Assembly: GCA_015501055.1 (NCBI GenBank)
Contig: JADNYV010000023.1
Location: 280,710 to 344,709, forward strand
Direction: 5' to 3'
Origin: Mucidula mucida
Lineage: Eukaryota > Basidiomycota > Agaricomycetes > Agaricales > Physalacriaceae
DNA length: 64,000 nt
The notes beneath the pieces were generated by a model. That model was not told where the DNA came from and did not search any database. It worked only from the letters and a program-made list of their open reading frames with translations. Position numbers and translations under genes: made by a program. Shown in pieces: positions 11,785 through 22,744 of this stretch; within the stretch, counting starts at the first letter, position 1, and every line of letters begins with the position of its first letter.

Positions 11785-12650
11785 ATGTTCACCAAGCCCA
11801 AGCTCAACCTGCGCTTCCTCGCTCTGTTGCTCGCGTTTTCTTTTGCGGTCGCTACAGGAGGACTAGGTAATCTCTATGTGATGTGGGTCCGTATAGCGAC
11901 GCTAAGGAAGGCTCTCAGGACTTAATGCGCTGGTCAAGGCCCAGCACGAGCAGGATCGAATAAACGAGGAGCTCCCAGAAGAGCCGTGCAGAATCTTCAC
12001 CCTTTTGTTGTGTACAAGGGTTGACATCGATGTCAAAGGTGCGTGCTTATCCCTTGCGTCGAAAACGCCGCTTCTCATGCGACACAGACATCACCGTGCC
12101 AGCGTTGATCGTCGGCCTTTCTTCTGGCATCGTCGCCGTCCTATCGAGCATCTTCCTGATCATGCCATTGGTCTCCCAACGTTACGCGAAGAACCCGCGC
12201 ATGTACATCTACGAGGCCATTCCCCTCGCGCTGCTCTCTCTCCTCTCCCTTGGATCTCTCATACCCATGACGGTGTATTTCGCTGTGCGCGAGGCCAAGG
12301 TCAGCGTGTGGGTTGGAAATCTCCAAATCCAACCGGTCATTGTAGACCAAATGATTGATTTCCTTGGGGAGACGACGCAGTATAATCAGATTGGTTATTG
12401 TGAGTGGTTCTTCGTCGTCCTTTGAAACATCTCAAGAAAGGACGTAGTGAAACCCTATGTAATTGTGCCATGGATTGGGTGGTACTTTTCTGCGTTTGCA
12501 GCTGGATGTATCGTCATCGATGGCCGGAACGGACGCTGGGCTACGAGGAGTAACTTTTCGAATAGTGCAGATGAGATGCGCGAGACCGATACGCAGAATC
12601 TTCGTGCGGCATACAGCGACCCGGCCCCGTCGTTCCTTGAAAGACCGTAA
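11785..12650 (+). CDS. four-helix membrane protein, uncharacterised
   Basis: Four exons (11785-11866, 11919-12038, 12088-12399, 12448-12650) give 717 bases, 238 residues. The start has a strong context (CCACCATG). Four hydrophobic helices are visible: LRFLALLLAFSFAVATGGLG, PALIVGLSSGIVAVLSSIFL, PLALLSLLSLGSLIPMTVYF and YVIVPWIGWYFSAFAAGCIV. Between helices 1 and 2 is a short charged segment (KAQHEQDRINEELPEEP). The C-terminal tail is hydrophilic and cytosolic-looking, ending PAPSFLERP. The topology resembles MARVEL-type tetraspan proteins, but no diagnostic motif is present and the family is not recognised. Confidence 0.75.
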
Positions 12651-12765
12651 GTAGTGATCAGTATCGTATCGTATAGTTGTATCCACCTTTGTAAAGAGTA
12701 GTCACTTTAGTAATCATTAGTCTTTTGAACCGTATACAGATCTTTCAATGACATGTCATTAGCTG

Positions 12766-13262
12766 TTACTTACACGCTCGGTTGCCGAACGACCTTCTTT
12801 CGTAGCTGCTGTTGGTCTCGGCTCGGGATAGAAAAACTGCGGCTACAATTATTTGGCGAAGGAGATACCTAAGAGAAGGAAGAGATATTCTTGTGAGTTT
12901 GGCAGTCATGAGAGGAATCTGCTGGTCGTGACATGTGAGTGGCAAGACTTCAGTGAGACGGTGGATACTAATATTCGTGATCAAAGGAAGTCGACTGAGA
13001 GCGGCGTCGAGGTATACAAGGTCATCCATTCAGTGTGTGTGATAGTTAGTAAGTGCGAAGCGCTAGAGGTGATCTGTGGTGCCAGTAGCGGTGTATAATA
13101 GCCCATAATGGTTCGTTTTCAAGCAGACGAAATGCTGCAATGGAATATGGGAAAGCAATGCACTGGTCTCGGTCTCGTTGGCGAAGCCAATTAGCGTGAG
13201 GTCGCCAGTACGAGCAGAACATGTAGTTGTTGGCTTTTGAAACGTGCAGCCTTAGGTCCATT
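12766..13262 (-). pseudogene. F-box/LRR gene relic (LRR part)
   Basis: On the minus strand the translated blocks DDLVYLDAALSRLPLITNIS and HRLTEVLPL match DGLVALADAIGRLSLLTHLS and HRLTKVTLAL in the intact F-box/LRR gene at 45.8 kb. The flanking nucleotides also align with it over the middle LRR exon. No start, F-box or continuous frame is present. It is a fragment of a decayed paralogue. Confidence 0.6.
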
Positions 13263-13439
13263 CTGAAAACATCATGAGTTCATTGACAGGCAAGGAAGAG
13301 AAAAGATTCACTCAATAGAGTATAGTTCGGGGCTCAACGCATTACGGAACACGAACTTAGACTGCCTAGGTCAAGTTGGACGTGATCGTGGCAGGAGCCA
13401 AATGAGCCATCGCCAAAAATGGAAGAGATATCGAGGACC

Positions 13440-14060
13440 CCGGTCACTCTTTGCTTTCCGAGTCCAAGGTGTCTAGAGAAGTCCGCGCTTGTCAGAGGAG
13501 AGACGGCTTGAATATAAGGAAAGTTAAGCTTAATTCTTATCCCTCGTTGAACGTGTCGCGGTTTGCAGGACAACTCTGGTGCCAAACGATCACGTGTCAG
13601 TCGGGCGACTTGTTTTCAACCGCCATCATCGACGAGGACCTCTGCTCTTTCGCTGGTCAAGTGAGCAAGCTACTAATGTCCCGCTTTTTTGGCTCCCGCT
13701 ACACAGTCTAATTCTTCTCCAATGAACTCCACTGTCGGACCGCCGAATTGAACACGTTCACCCTGTCGAATCTATCCATACACCTGCAAAATTCCAAGAA
13801 GCCGATTGTGGCGCAATGTTCTCCGTCACTGGTGGAGCGCTCTCCGGAGGCTCTCGCGGGTGTCTTTCATTCCTTTTACTCGGTAGACGACGAAGTTGGG
13901 GACATGCTATCCTTCTAAGCCGCATCACGCCAATAATGCGTCAGCGTTTTCTTTTTGTAGGTCGTACCACCCGTAGACTTGTGATATCGCTGAGTACGCT
14001 TCCTGTAGTCATCCTTCTGAATGACCTCGGTGAAGGCGCTGGACTACTAGCCACATCCTA
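13440..14060 (+). pseudogene. F-box/LRR gene relic (N-terminal part), opposite orientation
   Basis: The nucleotides around 13590-13660 and 13800-13890 align with the first intron flank and F-box exon of the gene at 45.8 kb. Shared strings include CTTTCGCTGGTCAAGTGAGC against CTTTCACTGGTCAAGTAAGC, and CCGATTGTGGCGC against CCGATTGTCGCGC. The frame is broken. Together with the minus-strand fragment just upstream this looks like one paralogue split and partly inverted. Confidence 0.5.
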
Positions 14061-14249
14061 CTGGCACCGATGATCGAGAATGTGATGCGGGGAGAAGTTG
14101 CACTGATTTCTCCGGGAAGCACATGGGAACCTGGACCCACAGAAGCATTGCCACCGACGACACGATGTCGACTGGGCATGCGGCTGGCTGTTTGCTTCGG
14201 ACTGGGAACCTCCCGTCCATCATACCAACATACCAAGAGCACCTTGACG

Positions 14250-17200
14250 ATGTCCAGCGCTCCCAGCGCAGAGAATGTCCCGGTTAGTGCGGCTGATATT
14301 GTTGTCAACTCGCCAGAGGTGGCTCGACAGCTGGCGGACACAGCGCCCCTTCCATCGCCATCGCCCCAGGGGAGCCATACCAGGACCATACCGACTGGAG
14401 CGGCCAAGCCCCCTAATAACTTTCGACCCGGACGCGCGAAGAAAAGGAACCAAGGTGTTCAAGTGCGTCCTGCAGACGAGTCAGAGGTCGATGATGCAGG
14501 AGAGGATGTGGATGAAGAGAGCGACGAAGGGCCAGAAGAAAATCCACCGCCGCAGGGTGTAGACTCTGGCCCACCTCCTGCCCGCAAAGGACGCCGTGCG
14601 CGAAAAAAGTTCTTTGGACTGCCCAAAGATCGAAACGCTAGAGGTTCGTGAATGTCTGTTCACGAAATATGCGTGCTCATATCAGCTTAGGATACGACCC
14701 TCTGGATTATGAGCAAAAATATCCTCCGGATCCGATTTATGAGGAGGCGCAGCCGAACTCACGCGTGTGGAGGATGTGCCTCGACGAATTCCAGATCTTC
14801 GATTCAGATTTAGCTGAGGATGCGAGAGACACTGTCGATGTCCTTCTTGTCTTCGTGCGTGTTATATCACCGGCGTCCACTCATTTCGTCTAACATGCAA
14901 CGCCAGGCTGGTCTGTTCTCGGCAGTAGTTACTGCCTTCCTTATCCAAACGGCCGACAAACTCGAACCTGACTACGTCCAGCTCTCTAGCTCGATCCTAT
15001 ACGAGATATTGGTTGTTCAACGCGCCTTCGTGAACGGATCAGCTGTTGATCTTGATCCAGTGGTCTCGTCTCCGAATGCGCTTGACTTCTCCCCGCCTCA
15101 TTCCCAGTTATGGATTAATGGGCTCTGGTACACGAGCTTGTCGCTGAGCTTGATCACGGCCCTTGTCGCCGTGTTGGCGAAACAGTGGTTGCACCAGTAC
15201 ATGTCTATGACATCTGGAACCCCTCTTCATCGCAGTCTGCTTCGCCAGTTCCGTTACGAGGGATTACAGGCATGGCGCGTGCCTTTGATCATCGGTCTGC
15301 TTCCGCTGCTCATGCACCTTTCTCTTGGCATCTTCTTCATCGGACTCATCATTTTTCTTGCGCAATTGTATCCGGCATGTGCGTATGTCGTTGGCCTGTT
15401 CGCCTTGATAGCGTACTCCGCATACTTCACCAGCCATATCCTCTCTGCGGCGCATCCCCAGTGCCCGTATAAGACGCCGCTTTCCAGCCAGCTCTACGTA
15501 CTGTTTCGTCCTTTCTTTTCTCCGAAAGGTCGTCCTGCTTCAGGAAGGTCGATTAAAGAGGCAGAGGAAGCAATGGTTGTAAAGCGTCAGAACAATAAGT
15601 TTTTCTCTGTCGATGTGCTTGGGTGGGTCTTCGCAAATTCCACCAATCCATCTGCTCGGAGTATCATCTTGCAAAGCTTCGCTGGCTTTCCCAAGCATTT
15701 TCACAATGCGTTGCATACCACCTTCAAAAGACCCCCGTTGGGAGTTGAGACAGATTATGAATTCGCCGAATTATTTCGTCCTCTTGTTTCTGTTCTGGAG
15801 GCACCACCAAACGATCCGTTCAACGCCCAGAGTGCTTATGCGCTGCTGGAGCGGCTCGTACGGACGGATAATTTTGTTGTCTGCTCAGGCCAGGCATTGT
15901 TGTTGTTGAATGATGTGTTGCCAACTCATCCGACCGTTCCACTAGAGCTAGTTGCTGCAATCGCATCTAAGCCTGCAAGAATAGAATCTTCGCTGGCGAA
16001 GTTGCAAGCGAAAGAGGTGTTCCTGAACCCTGAATATCTTCCCACTCATCTCGACCTTCGCTTGCACCCTCAGACGTGGATTGATCTAGTCATCCGTATC
16101 CTAAATCCTTACCCTTGTGTTCTATCTGAGGATGATGTCCGAAATGGTTCATCGGCTCTCCTTCCTATCATTCAGCTCTGTGCCAACTCCCCATCTCTAC
16201 TCGACCTGTACAATACAACGGAGTTTCAGCTGCTTCGCGGCGGATTACGCGAATTCCCTGTCCCATTTGACGAGTCCGCAGTTACGTTCCGCCGCGTTTG
16301 CCAAGTACCTGCCTTCCGAAAGATGGTTGATCAAAGTCTTTATCGTATATTCCACGCATATGATCACTGGGTCAACAGCGGGTTCGAATTCCGCAAATAC
16401 CCTGGTTTACGAGTCAGATTGGCCATCGTCAAGTACTACGTTCACCTCACGCAAGGTGGTTGCTCGTCGGCAGACCCCGAAGTGGTCAGTGAGCTGCGAC
16501 GTTTGGTTATCAATATGCTCCGTGACATGTATCAGAAGGAATATCGTCTAAAAGAGGAGGGTGATGGATTCATTATTTATTACACGCTCCAATCCATGCT
16601 CACAAATAAACTGTTACCCGCCGATCCAAAACACCTCAAGCTTTACGACAAGCCGCGGCATCTTGCGTTGCTTTTCATGGCCAGCTTCCTACAACAGACC
16701 TCGGTGTACTCGTATGTAGATAACTTCCCTGTGTATTCATGGGACAAGTGGTTTTCGGTACCTTTGCTCAAGCAGCTTCTCCTACTTCGCTATGAAGAAG
16801 TCGAAGATCGTACCGATCTCTTTAATTATCTATGGCCAGGTAGCCTTCTGCTGGAACGCGGGCTGTTCCAATGTGTTCCTGCAGCCTATGATGCATTTCC
16901 CGAGGCAGACCTTCTCCGTGTTCTAGCACCATTTCGGTACTATCCGACTGTCTTTGGCGCCGTTTGCTACTACATCCAGTCAACTTTTTACTGGACCTCA
17001 ACCAATTTGACGTCGGAAGAACAGTCACAACAGCGCCTCCCTCGGTTCATGCCAAATCTGATACCGGATGTTGACGTTCACAGGAAATATCTCTTCCGAA
17101 CAGAAAACGTTGTCCGCATCTGTACATTCCTCCTTTCGGCTCCGGAATCCTCTTGGAGCCGAATTCTCGGGATGTACGCATCTCCACGAACACAAATTAT

Positions 17201-17438
17201 CGAATTCTTATGTCTATTTTGGACAAAAGGCGAGATGGAGCTAACATGGCCTGAGTGCCGTGCCTTATTGCGCGCAGACAGGGAGAGAAGCTACGACATT
17301 TCTCTGTACCCAGTATTTGGCCACTCTGAATGCCCATCTACGATACCTACAGTTACGGACGTGAAGAAGAAGGTTGCATACCTAGATGCTGGTATTGACT
17401 TACTCGATCGACATATAGACTTATGTCAAGATTTGTAA
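14250..17438 (+). CDS. DUF6535 transmembrane protein
   Basis: Three exons (14250-14643, 14691-14854, 14907-17438) give 1029 residues. Residues 1-130 are low-complexity, with an acidic run (DESEVDDAGEDVDEESDEG) and then a basic patch (ARKGRRARKKFFGLPK). The DUF6535 domain follows: VWRMCLDEFQIFDSDLAEDA, then DVLLVFAGLFSAVVTAFL (helix 1), a Trp-rich helix LWINGLWYTSLSLSLITALV, KQWLHQYM, a basic loop and the helix pair RVPLIIGLLPLLMHLSLGIF and ALIAYSAYFTSHIL. The long C-terminal half is alpha-helical without recognised domains. The family is expanded in Agaricomycetes and its function is unknown. The acidic/basic N-terminal extension is unusually long for the family as I know it. Confidence 0.88.
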
Positions 17439-18066
17439 TTCAGTAAGTACGCATCTTGATGCAACGTAGTCTAGGAACTCCATTTATCGTATTCTAATGA
17501 TTTGGGAACGCTCATGGATTCTGAAAAGCTTATTGGATGTGAAGGGTCAGAACTCATTCCATCCTCCACATGTAGTGCCTGTCCCAGAACTTGAAGCCGA
17601 TCACTCAGTATCTGTGCTATAGGGATGCCTGTATCTAGACTTTCGAACATAAGACTCTCCGTGGTTCGCTGCTTCTGGAGTCTATGGGGCGAAGGCATTG
17701 AAGGTGTCAAATGTTCCAGGCCTGATAGTGATGTTGAAAGCAGAGGTGCTCGTGCACTCGACATGCGCTTGAGGTTCATCTGGCTGCCATGTCTCCATGG
17801 ACTGAGGATTGCCATCAACAGTGGACTCAATGTGGGTTGCCAATATTCCTTGACAGATGACATCAGAGGATGTTGTAGCGGGAGATGAAGAGGAAGAAGA
17901 AAGCGGGGTAACATTGTTTCGTTCCCGGCAGACAAATGTCAGAAGGCGGTGGTGCAGTGAGCAGCAGTCAACGCACCCATAAGACCCGTCTTTAGAGAGC
18001 AAAAGGGGGTTCTTTGCTGATGCTAAAGACCGACTTCCTTTAGACAATGAGGCCTGTAAGCGAGAT
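17439..18066. other. gene flank with unassigned minus-strand frames
   Basis: Two overlapping minus-strand frames of 120-155 codons occur between 17471 and 18047. One begins at a non-ATG codon and neither carries a recognised motif. They are not supported as a gene. The region ends exactly at the copia LTR. Confidence 0.4.
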
Positions 18067-18346
18067 TGTTGGATACAAGCCGGACTTCACGTTCCTCTTG
18101 TAATCCCTTATTCCACGGACCCGCACCAATATTCACCAACCCGCTACCGTCGCTACCGTTCCGCTCCCGTTACCACCGACACCACAATTGTATGTACAGA
18201 GTTTACCTAGTTCTTTTTCTTACTTCACGCTGCTCTCACTGTCTCCCAAATCCCCATTAGATATTCGATTACTTACAGTATATAAGCTACATACTTTTGG
18301 TCTATATACTGTGTGCATTCTCCTCCTCCTTGTCCGAGTCCCAACA
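18067..18346 (+). repeat. 5' LTR of copia element
   Basis: The 280-bp segment starts TGTTGG and ends CCAACA, a short terminal inverted repeat typical of LTRs. It has a TATA-like box TATATAAG at 18279-18286. A half-tRNA-type primer site follows at once. No second copy is in the window. Confidence 0.7.
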
Positions 18347-18359
18347 GGTTATGGGCCCC
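18347..18359 (+). other. primer-binding site, initiator-Met half-tRNA type
   Basis: The sequence GGTTATGGGCCCC directly after the LTR matches, with one difference in its core, the complement of the initiator tRNA anticodon-loop region used by many copia elements. The assignment is from memory of that motif. Confidence 0.55.
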
Positions 18360-18436
18360 GCCTGTGCCTAATCTATCCATCAGAAAACTACTCGCTCGCA
18401 AATTGTTCCACGTACCTCTTCACGTCGTATCCCGCC

Positions 18437-19375
18437 ATGTCCACCAGCACGAAACTCATCGAGTTCTTTGCCCGCGTCCCGCAGTGCAAAGCGGATGGGA
18501 CGAATTGGACATTCTACCGTGACCGCTTCATGTTCGCCGCCGAAGCAGCACAGCTCGACGATTACCTCGTAGAGACGGCCGCACCACCGTCGGCTCCCAT
18601 TCCCACTGATCCCGCGAATCCCACGAAGGACGAGACCGACTCCATCACGCGTCACCCAGGTGTCGTCCGGTTGTGGAAGGCAAACAAGGTCATTGTCAAG
18701 CAGGCCCTTGTGTCAACAATTCCCGACTCGTTGTTCCTGAAAGTGAAGGGAGAATCGTCAGCAGGGAAGATGTGGAAGAAAGTAAAGGAGGAGTTTGAAA
18801 AGAGGTCAAAGATGATGACTGTCAACCTCCGCAGGAAGCTCCAAGAGGAACGTTGCCCAGAGAACGGCGACATCAAGGCCCACTTGTTGAAACTAGGTTT
18901 GGCGGGTTTGTACCTCAACAATGAGGTAGCCCAGCCGTATGTGGAGGCACCGGAGAGCGCACTCGAGGCTGCTGAAGCAGCACTATCCATCCTTATTCCC
19001 AACGAGACCAACTCGGAGTCAGACTACGACTCCATGCCGCCACTCCTTGAGACATCTGACTCAGAGTCAGAGAACAACAATGACCTCCCGACGCTGTTGA
19101 GCGTAGCAAGTACATCAGATTGCTCTGATGAGGTGGAGTATTCCATGGTTGAGGAAGAAGATGTTGAAAATTTCAGTGATTTTGATCCCGGCGAAGATAT
19201 CCCAGACCTCGAGGATTGGTCTGATGCAGAAAATGACCTGGAAGAAGTCATCAGAGATGTTGGAGAGGAAGCATACACAATACTTTTGACATGGTATTCC
19301 TCGCAGCCGCTGCCACCACGCTCCCCAACGAACCACAAGTCGACATCTACAACTCAGGCGCGTCTCGCCACATGA
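18437..19375 (+). CDS. copia Gag polyprotein (UBN2-like), degenerate
   Basis: The start at 18437 (MSTSTKLIEFFARVPQCKAD) opens a copia Gag. It includes WTFYRDRFMFAAEAAQLDDY, then WKKVKEEFEKRSKMMTVNLR and RKLQEERCPENGDIKAHL, the usual coat core. Where a CCHC zinc knuckle is expected there is instead a 120-residue acidic Ser/Asp/Glu stretch (for example DFDPGEDIPDLEDWSDAEND), with no CCHC motif. The frame overlaps the protease frame by about 85 bases. The coat core should package element RNA in cytoplasmic particles. Loss of the knuckle, by replacement or deletion, probably inactivates it. Confidence 0.8.
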   Translation: MSTSTKLIEFFARVPQCKADGTNWTFYRDRFMFAAEAAQLDDYLVETAAPPSAPIPTDPANPTKDETDSITRHPGVVRLWKANKVIVKQALVSTIPDSLFLKVKGESSAGKMWKKVKEEFEKRSKMMTVNLRRKLQEERCPENGDIKAHLLKLGLAGLYLNNEVAQPYVEAPESALEAAEAALSILIPNETNSESDYDSMPPLLETSDSESENNNDLPTLLSVASTSDCSDEVEYSMVEEEDVENFSDFDPGEDIPDLEDWSDAENDLEEVIRDVGEEAYTILLTWYSSQPLPPRSPTNHKSTSTTQARLAT

Positions 19376-21149
19376 CCCCCTACCACCATTGCCTCTTCAA
19401 TTACACGTCCATTGAACCCAAATCCATCACGGCAGCTGACAAAGGGAAGTTCCAGGCAATTGGCAAAGGAGACATGCACATCTACATTCCTGGCAAAGCC
19501 GGTGAGAGGACACGGTTCCTAGTCCGCGATGTCCTGTATGCGCTGCAGTTGGGCGTATCATTACTGTCCGTTTCAAAGATAACTGCCGCCGGATATGGCA
19601 TGTTGTTTCGCGGCTCAGAATGCCGCATTTACGGACCCAAGGACAAGCTGTTGGGAAAGGTACCTGTTAAAGGAGGCCTTTATCACGTTGAAACAGACCC
19701 ACCTTATGCGAACGCCGTTCACAATGCCCCCATCTCCGTATCCCTCGATGACCTACACCAAATGATGGGCCATATTGCACCCAATGCAGCGAAGCGACTC
19801 GTCAAGGATCACATTGTCGAAGGAATTATCCTTGACAAATCGAAACCGCCGCCAAAATCCTGTGACTCCTGCGAATATGGAAAGAAGACGTGCAAACCTG
19901 TCAAGAAGGTCAGCGAACACGCATGTGCCAAAGAACGGGGCAAACTTATCCACTCAGACCTCTGGGGTCCCTCTCCCGTTTGCACTCCTCAGCATAAGGA
20001 GTACTATGTGTCGTACACGGACGATCACACATGCTACTCAGCCATATTCTTGGTGCGTCAGAAAAGCAAAACCTTCGAAACCTACCAGCAATACAAAGCA
20101 TGGTTGAGCACCCAGCATTCGGCAAAAATCAAAGAATTACATACCAACAAAGGCGGCAAATACAGCAGTGACGAGTTCAAAGCTCATCTCACTGCATAAG
20201 GAACCAAGCGCACAACTACAGTCCACGACACACCCCCGAGCATAACGGCATTGCAGAACAACTGAACCGGACATTCCTTGAAAAGGTCCGCGCCATGCTC
20301 CATGCATCCGGACTACCAAAGAACCTATGGGGCGAAGCGTTGAAGCACACTGTCTGGTTGAAGAACCAGACATCAATGCGTGCACTCAACGGCAAGACAC
20401 CGTACAAGATGCTCCATGGTTAGAAGCCGAATCTTCAAGACCTGCACAAATTTGGGTGCAAGGTCTGGGTTCACAACATGAAGGGATCCAAACTTGACGG
20501 ACGTGCATGTGTTGGTTGCTGGCTCGGTTTTGACAGCAAGACCAGTGGACATCAGATTTTTTGGGAGGATAACCAAATAATTGGAGTTGAAAGAAGCATA
20601 AAATTTGACAAAAGAGAGGACACAAAAGTTAAAGAGAGTATGCTGAATGAGGGGGAGGAAGGAAGAAATGGCATTCAGCAAACAGTTGGTGCTGAAAATG
20701 CGAAAAACATACCTAATCCGGCTTCTGTACCTCTCCCGCCGTCACCAGCACCCACTACGCCACCTACTAGTGCACCCATTCCAACTGTTTCCACCACGTC
20801 TCCATCCCAGTCCACACCTGCACCCGACATGTCTCAACTTCCCGACTTCCTTGGCGGCTTGCTCCAGCGTGAAGGACTGGACCCTGCAAATATCCGTGAG
20901 GGCAAATGTGCCCAGAAGCCATCACAGAAGGCCCAAGAAATGGCCGAGTTGTCCAAGTCCCAAAAAATGTTGGGGGAGCCGTCTGCAGCCATTCCCGAGG
21001 CCGGCTACGGTGAACTTGGGCAGGAATATCCTAAAATGGCCATGACTGCGGCCACAGCAGAGTCCGAGGGCATAGAGCCCATCTTTGAGGAAGTAAAACG
21101 ACGCACAGACTGGCCGTTGTGGCAGAAAGCAATTGAAGAAGTGTTATGA
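19291..21149 (+). pseudogene. copia Pol fragment: protease, GAG-pre-integrase, integrase; RT absent
   Basis: The protease motif reads YNSGASRHM where an aspartic protease would have DSGAS, so the first catalytic position is Asn. GAG-pre-integrase has its H...CxxC pattern (HQMMGHIAPN, SCDSCEYGKKTC). The integrase core begins IHSDLWGPSP with the first Asp, then YVSYTDDHTCYS with the second. An in-frame TAA at 20197 lies in the segment KAHLTA/GTKR, a one-base slip follows near 20230, and TAG is at 20421. The C-terminal region carries CWLGFDSKTSGHQI and a Pro/Ser-rich linker, ending EVKRRTDWPLWQKAIEEVL just before the RT domain. Confidence 0.82.
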
Positions 21150-22263
21150 ATTGCCATATTTTTACATTTTCAATCTTATCATATCTTATTGGGGGGCTTG
21201 TCTTATCAACCAACGGACTGTTTCATCATCTGTTTCGTCACCGATCATACTCCTTTTCATTACCAAAGCCATACTTATGTCGGACACACGGCCAACACAT
21301 GGATGACATCATACATGCCGATACGGACTTCCTATTGTATACACACCACCAACACTCGTAGCACACATGGTCCTTTCAGTATTATTACTTACATGCAGTT
21401 ACCACTCGTATTTAATGGTTTCACGGACTAGTAGCATACAACACTGGGTCAAGGGCGTGGAGCATCCCTAGTGGAAACGCGTATGGACAAGGAGTCCCAA
21501 ACACAGACTTACTAGTATATAAGCAGTAGTGTAGTATCATTGTACTTTAGTTCCGATCTCGTTTATACACCTGGCCTAGCCTAGTCTTACAAACACGAAC
21601 ACTTTCTCCTTTAGTTCTTGCTGTGGTACCTGGTTTAGTCTCGTGGCTAAAGTCAGTTGCTAACAGAAGATCAGAACTACTTTCTACCACCTACCACACA
21701 TCCCTGATCGTTGATCAGCACTTTGCTGTTTGATCATCGCACATTCCCCCATCCCCTTTCCTGTTTACAGATCAACGGAATCCTAATCCCAGTGCATGTC
21801 CGCATACATATGTATTGGTCCCAGTAGCGCTGGCTAACAGTTAGAGATAACTGCCTCGGGTGCTGGAAGTAGCCGCTCTCACGAGAACAAACTTTTGGCA
21901 GTTGCACTTCAGTGGGCGCTGTTTACGGGTCAACCCCCGTTCCCAGGAAAACTTTGGCTTACCTCACACCAGAGGGACGTTGGCTGGGCAATTGCGAACT
22001 TGTGACGAGCTCTTGGGCTCCGTAGATACGTAGTCAGTAGTCGGTAAAATAGTGTAGACAGTTACAATACCTACCTACTTTACTTACCTTACGATACACA
22101 CCATCATTCCCCACCCTACCAAGTCCTGGATTCTATTTCAGATCTAGGCAATTCCCCCTTATTCATCCAAACCTCTATTCCCTCACCCGTTTCATTCAAA
22201 TCTGCATCTCCCATATCCCCACTTTCACCCTTTCACTCTCCGATCTCATCACCCCGATTCACC
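21150..22263. mobile_element. non-coding retroelement sequence (probable LTR and leader of gypsy-type element)
   Basis: About 1.1 kb without a gene sits between the copia fragment and a Ty3/gypsy-type gag. A purine run GGGGGG at about 21190 resembles a polypurine tract, and a TATA-like TATATAAG occurs near 21519. The last 200 bases before the gag ATG are C/T-rich leader sequence. Exact LTR ends could not be set because the second LTR is missing. Confidence 0.5.
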
Positions 22264-22742
22264 ATGTCCAACAAAGCACCCGAGCCCGCTCATCACGCCG
22301 ATGTCAAACCCAAAGGCCGATCCCTTGTCAACAAACCTTACAACTATGACGGGGACAAGACCAAGTACAAGAGCTGGTGGCGATCTATGTTTACATTAAT
22401 CCGTGACAAGAAGAACAACCTCACATCTGACTCTGAAAGAATCAATGTTGTTCTCTCCTACATCCGAGGAGATCACATTGATGCATGGGTCCAGAACTAC
22501 ACGGACCAGAACTTTGACGAGGAAGAAGAGGAATGGACAGTCTCTTGGACGGAGTTCAAGGAGCATTTGAAGGAGCGATTTGTGGATTCCAACCTTGCGC
22601 AAGACGCGCAAGACCAGATCGAGCGGTTGTGCCAGGGGCAAGACACCGCTCAAGATTTTTTCCAGAAGTTCGAGGTTCTGCTCACTCAGGCAGAATATTC
22701 AAAGGATGACACATTGTCGTGCAACTTCTCGAGACCAATGTC
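22264..22742 (+). pseudogene. Ty3/gypsy-type Gag fragment
   Basis: From ATG 22264 the frame encodes a retrotransposon Gag core: NKPYNYDGDKTKYKSWWRSM, then NVVLSYIRGDHIDAWVQNYT, then WTEFKEHLKERFVD and AQDFFQKFEVLLTQAEYS. The homology ends about 22740, where the sequence passes without a gap into an intron of the GH127-like relic. No zinc knuckle, protease or polymerase is present. It is a truncated gag left at a rearrangement breakpoint. Confidence 0.85.
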
Positions 22743-22744
22743 AA

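Larger units (their letters stand above)
18067..21150 (+). mobile_element. Ty1/copia-type LTR retrotransposon, 3' truncated
   Basis: The order LTR, primer-binding site, gag, protease, GAG-pre-integrase and integrase is typical of copia elements. It then stops. The frame ends at 21149 near the point where reverse transcriptase should begin, and no RT/RNase H or matching 3' LTR was found before the gypsy-type sequence. Nonsense codons at 20197 and 20421, plus a frame slip near 20230 in a C run, show the copy is dead. The boundary with the following element is approximate. Confidence 0.85.

Noticed and set aside
17471..18047. Two overlapping minus-strand frames of 120-155 codons
   Set aside because: One begins at a non-ATG codon, both are compositionally random, with no motif or convincing splice structure.
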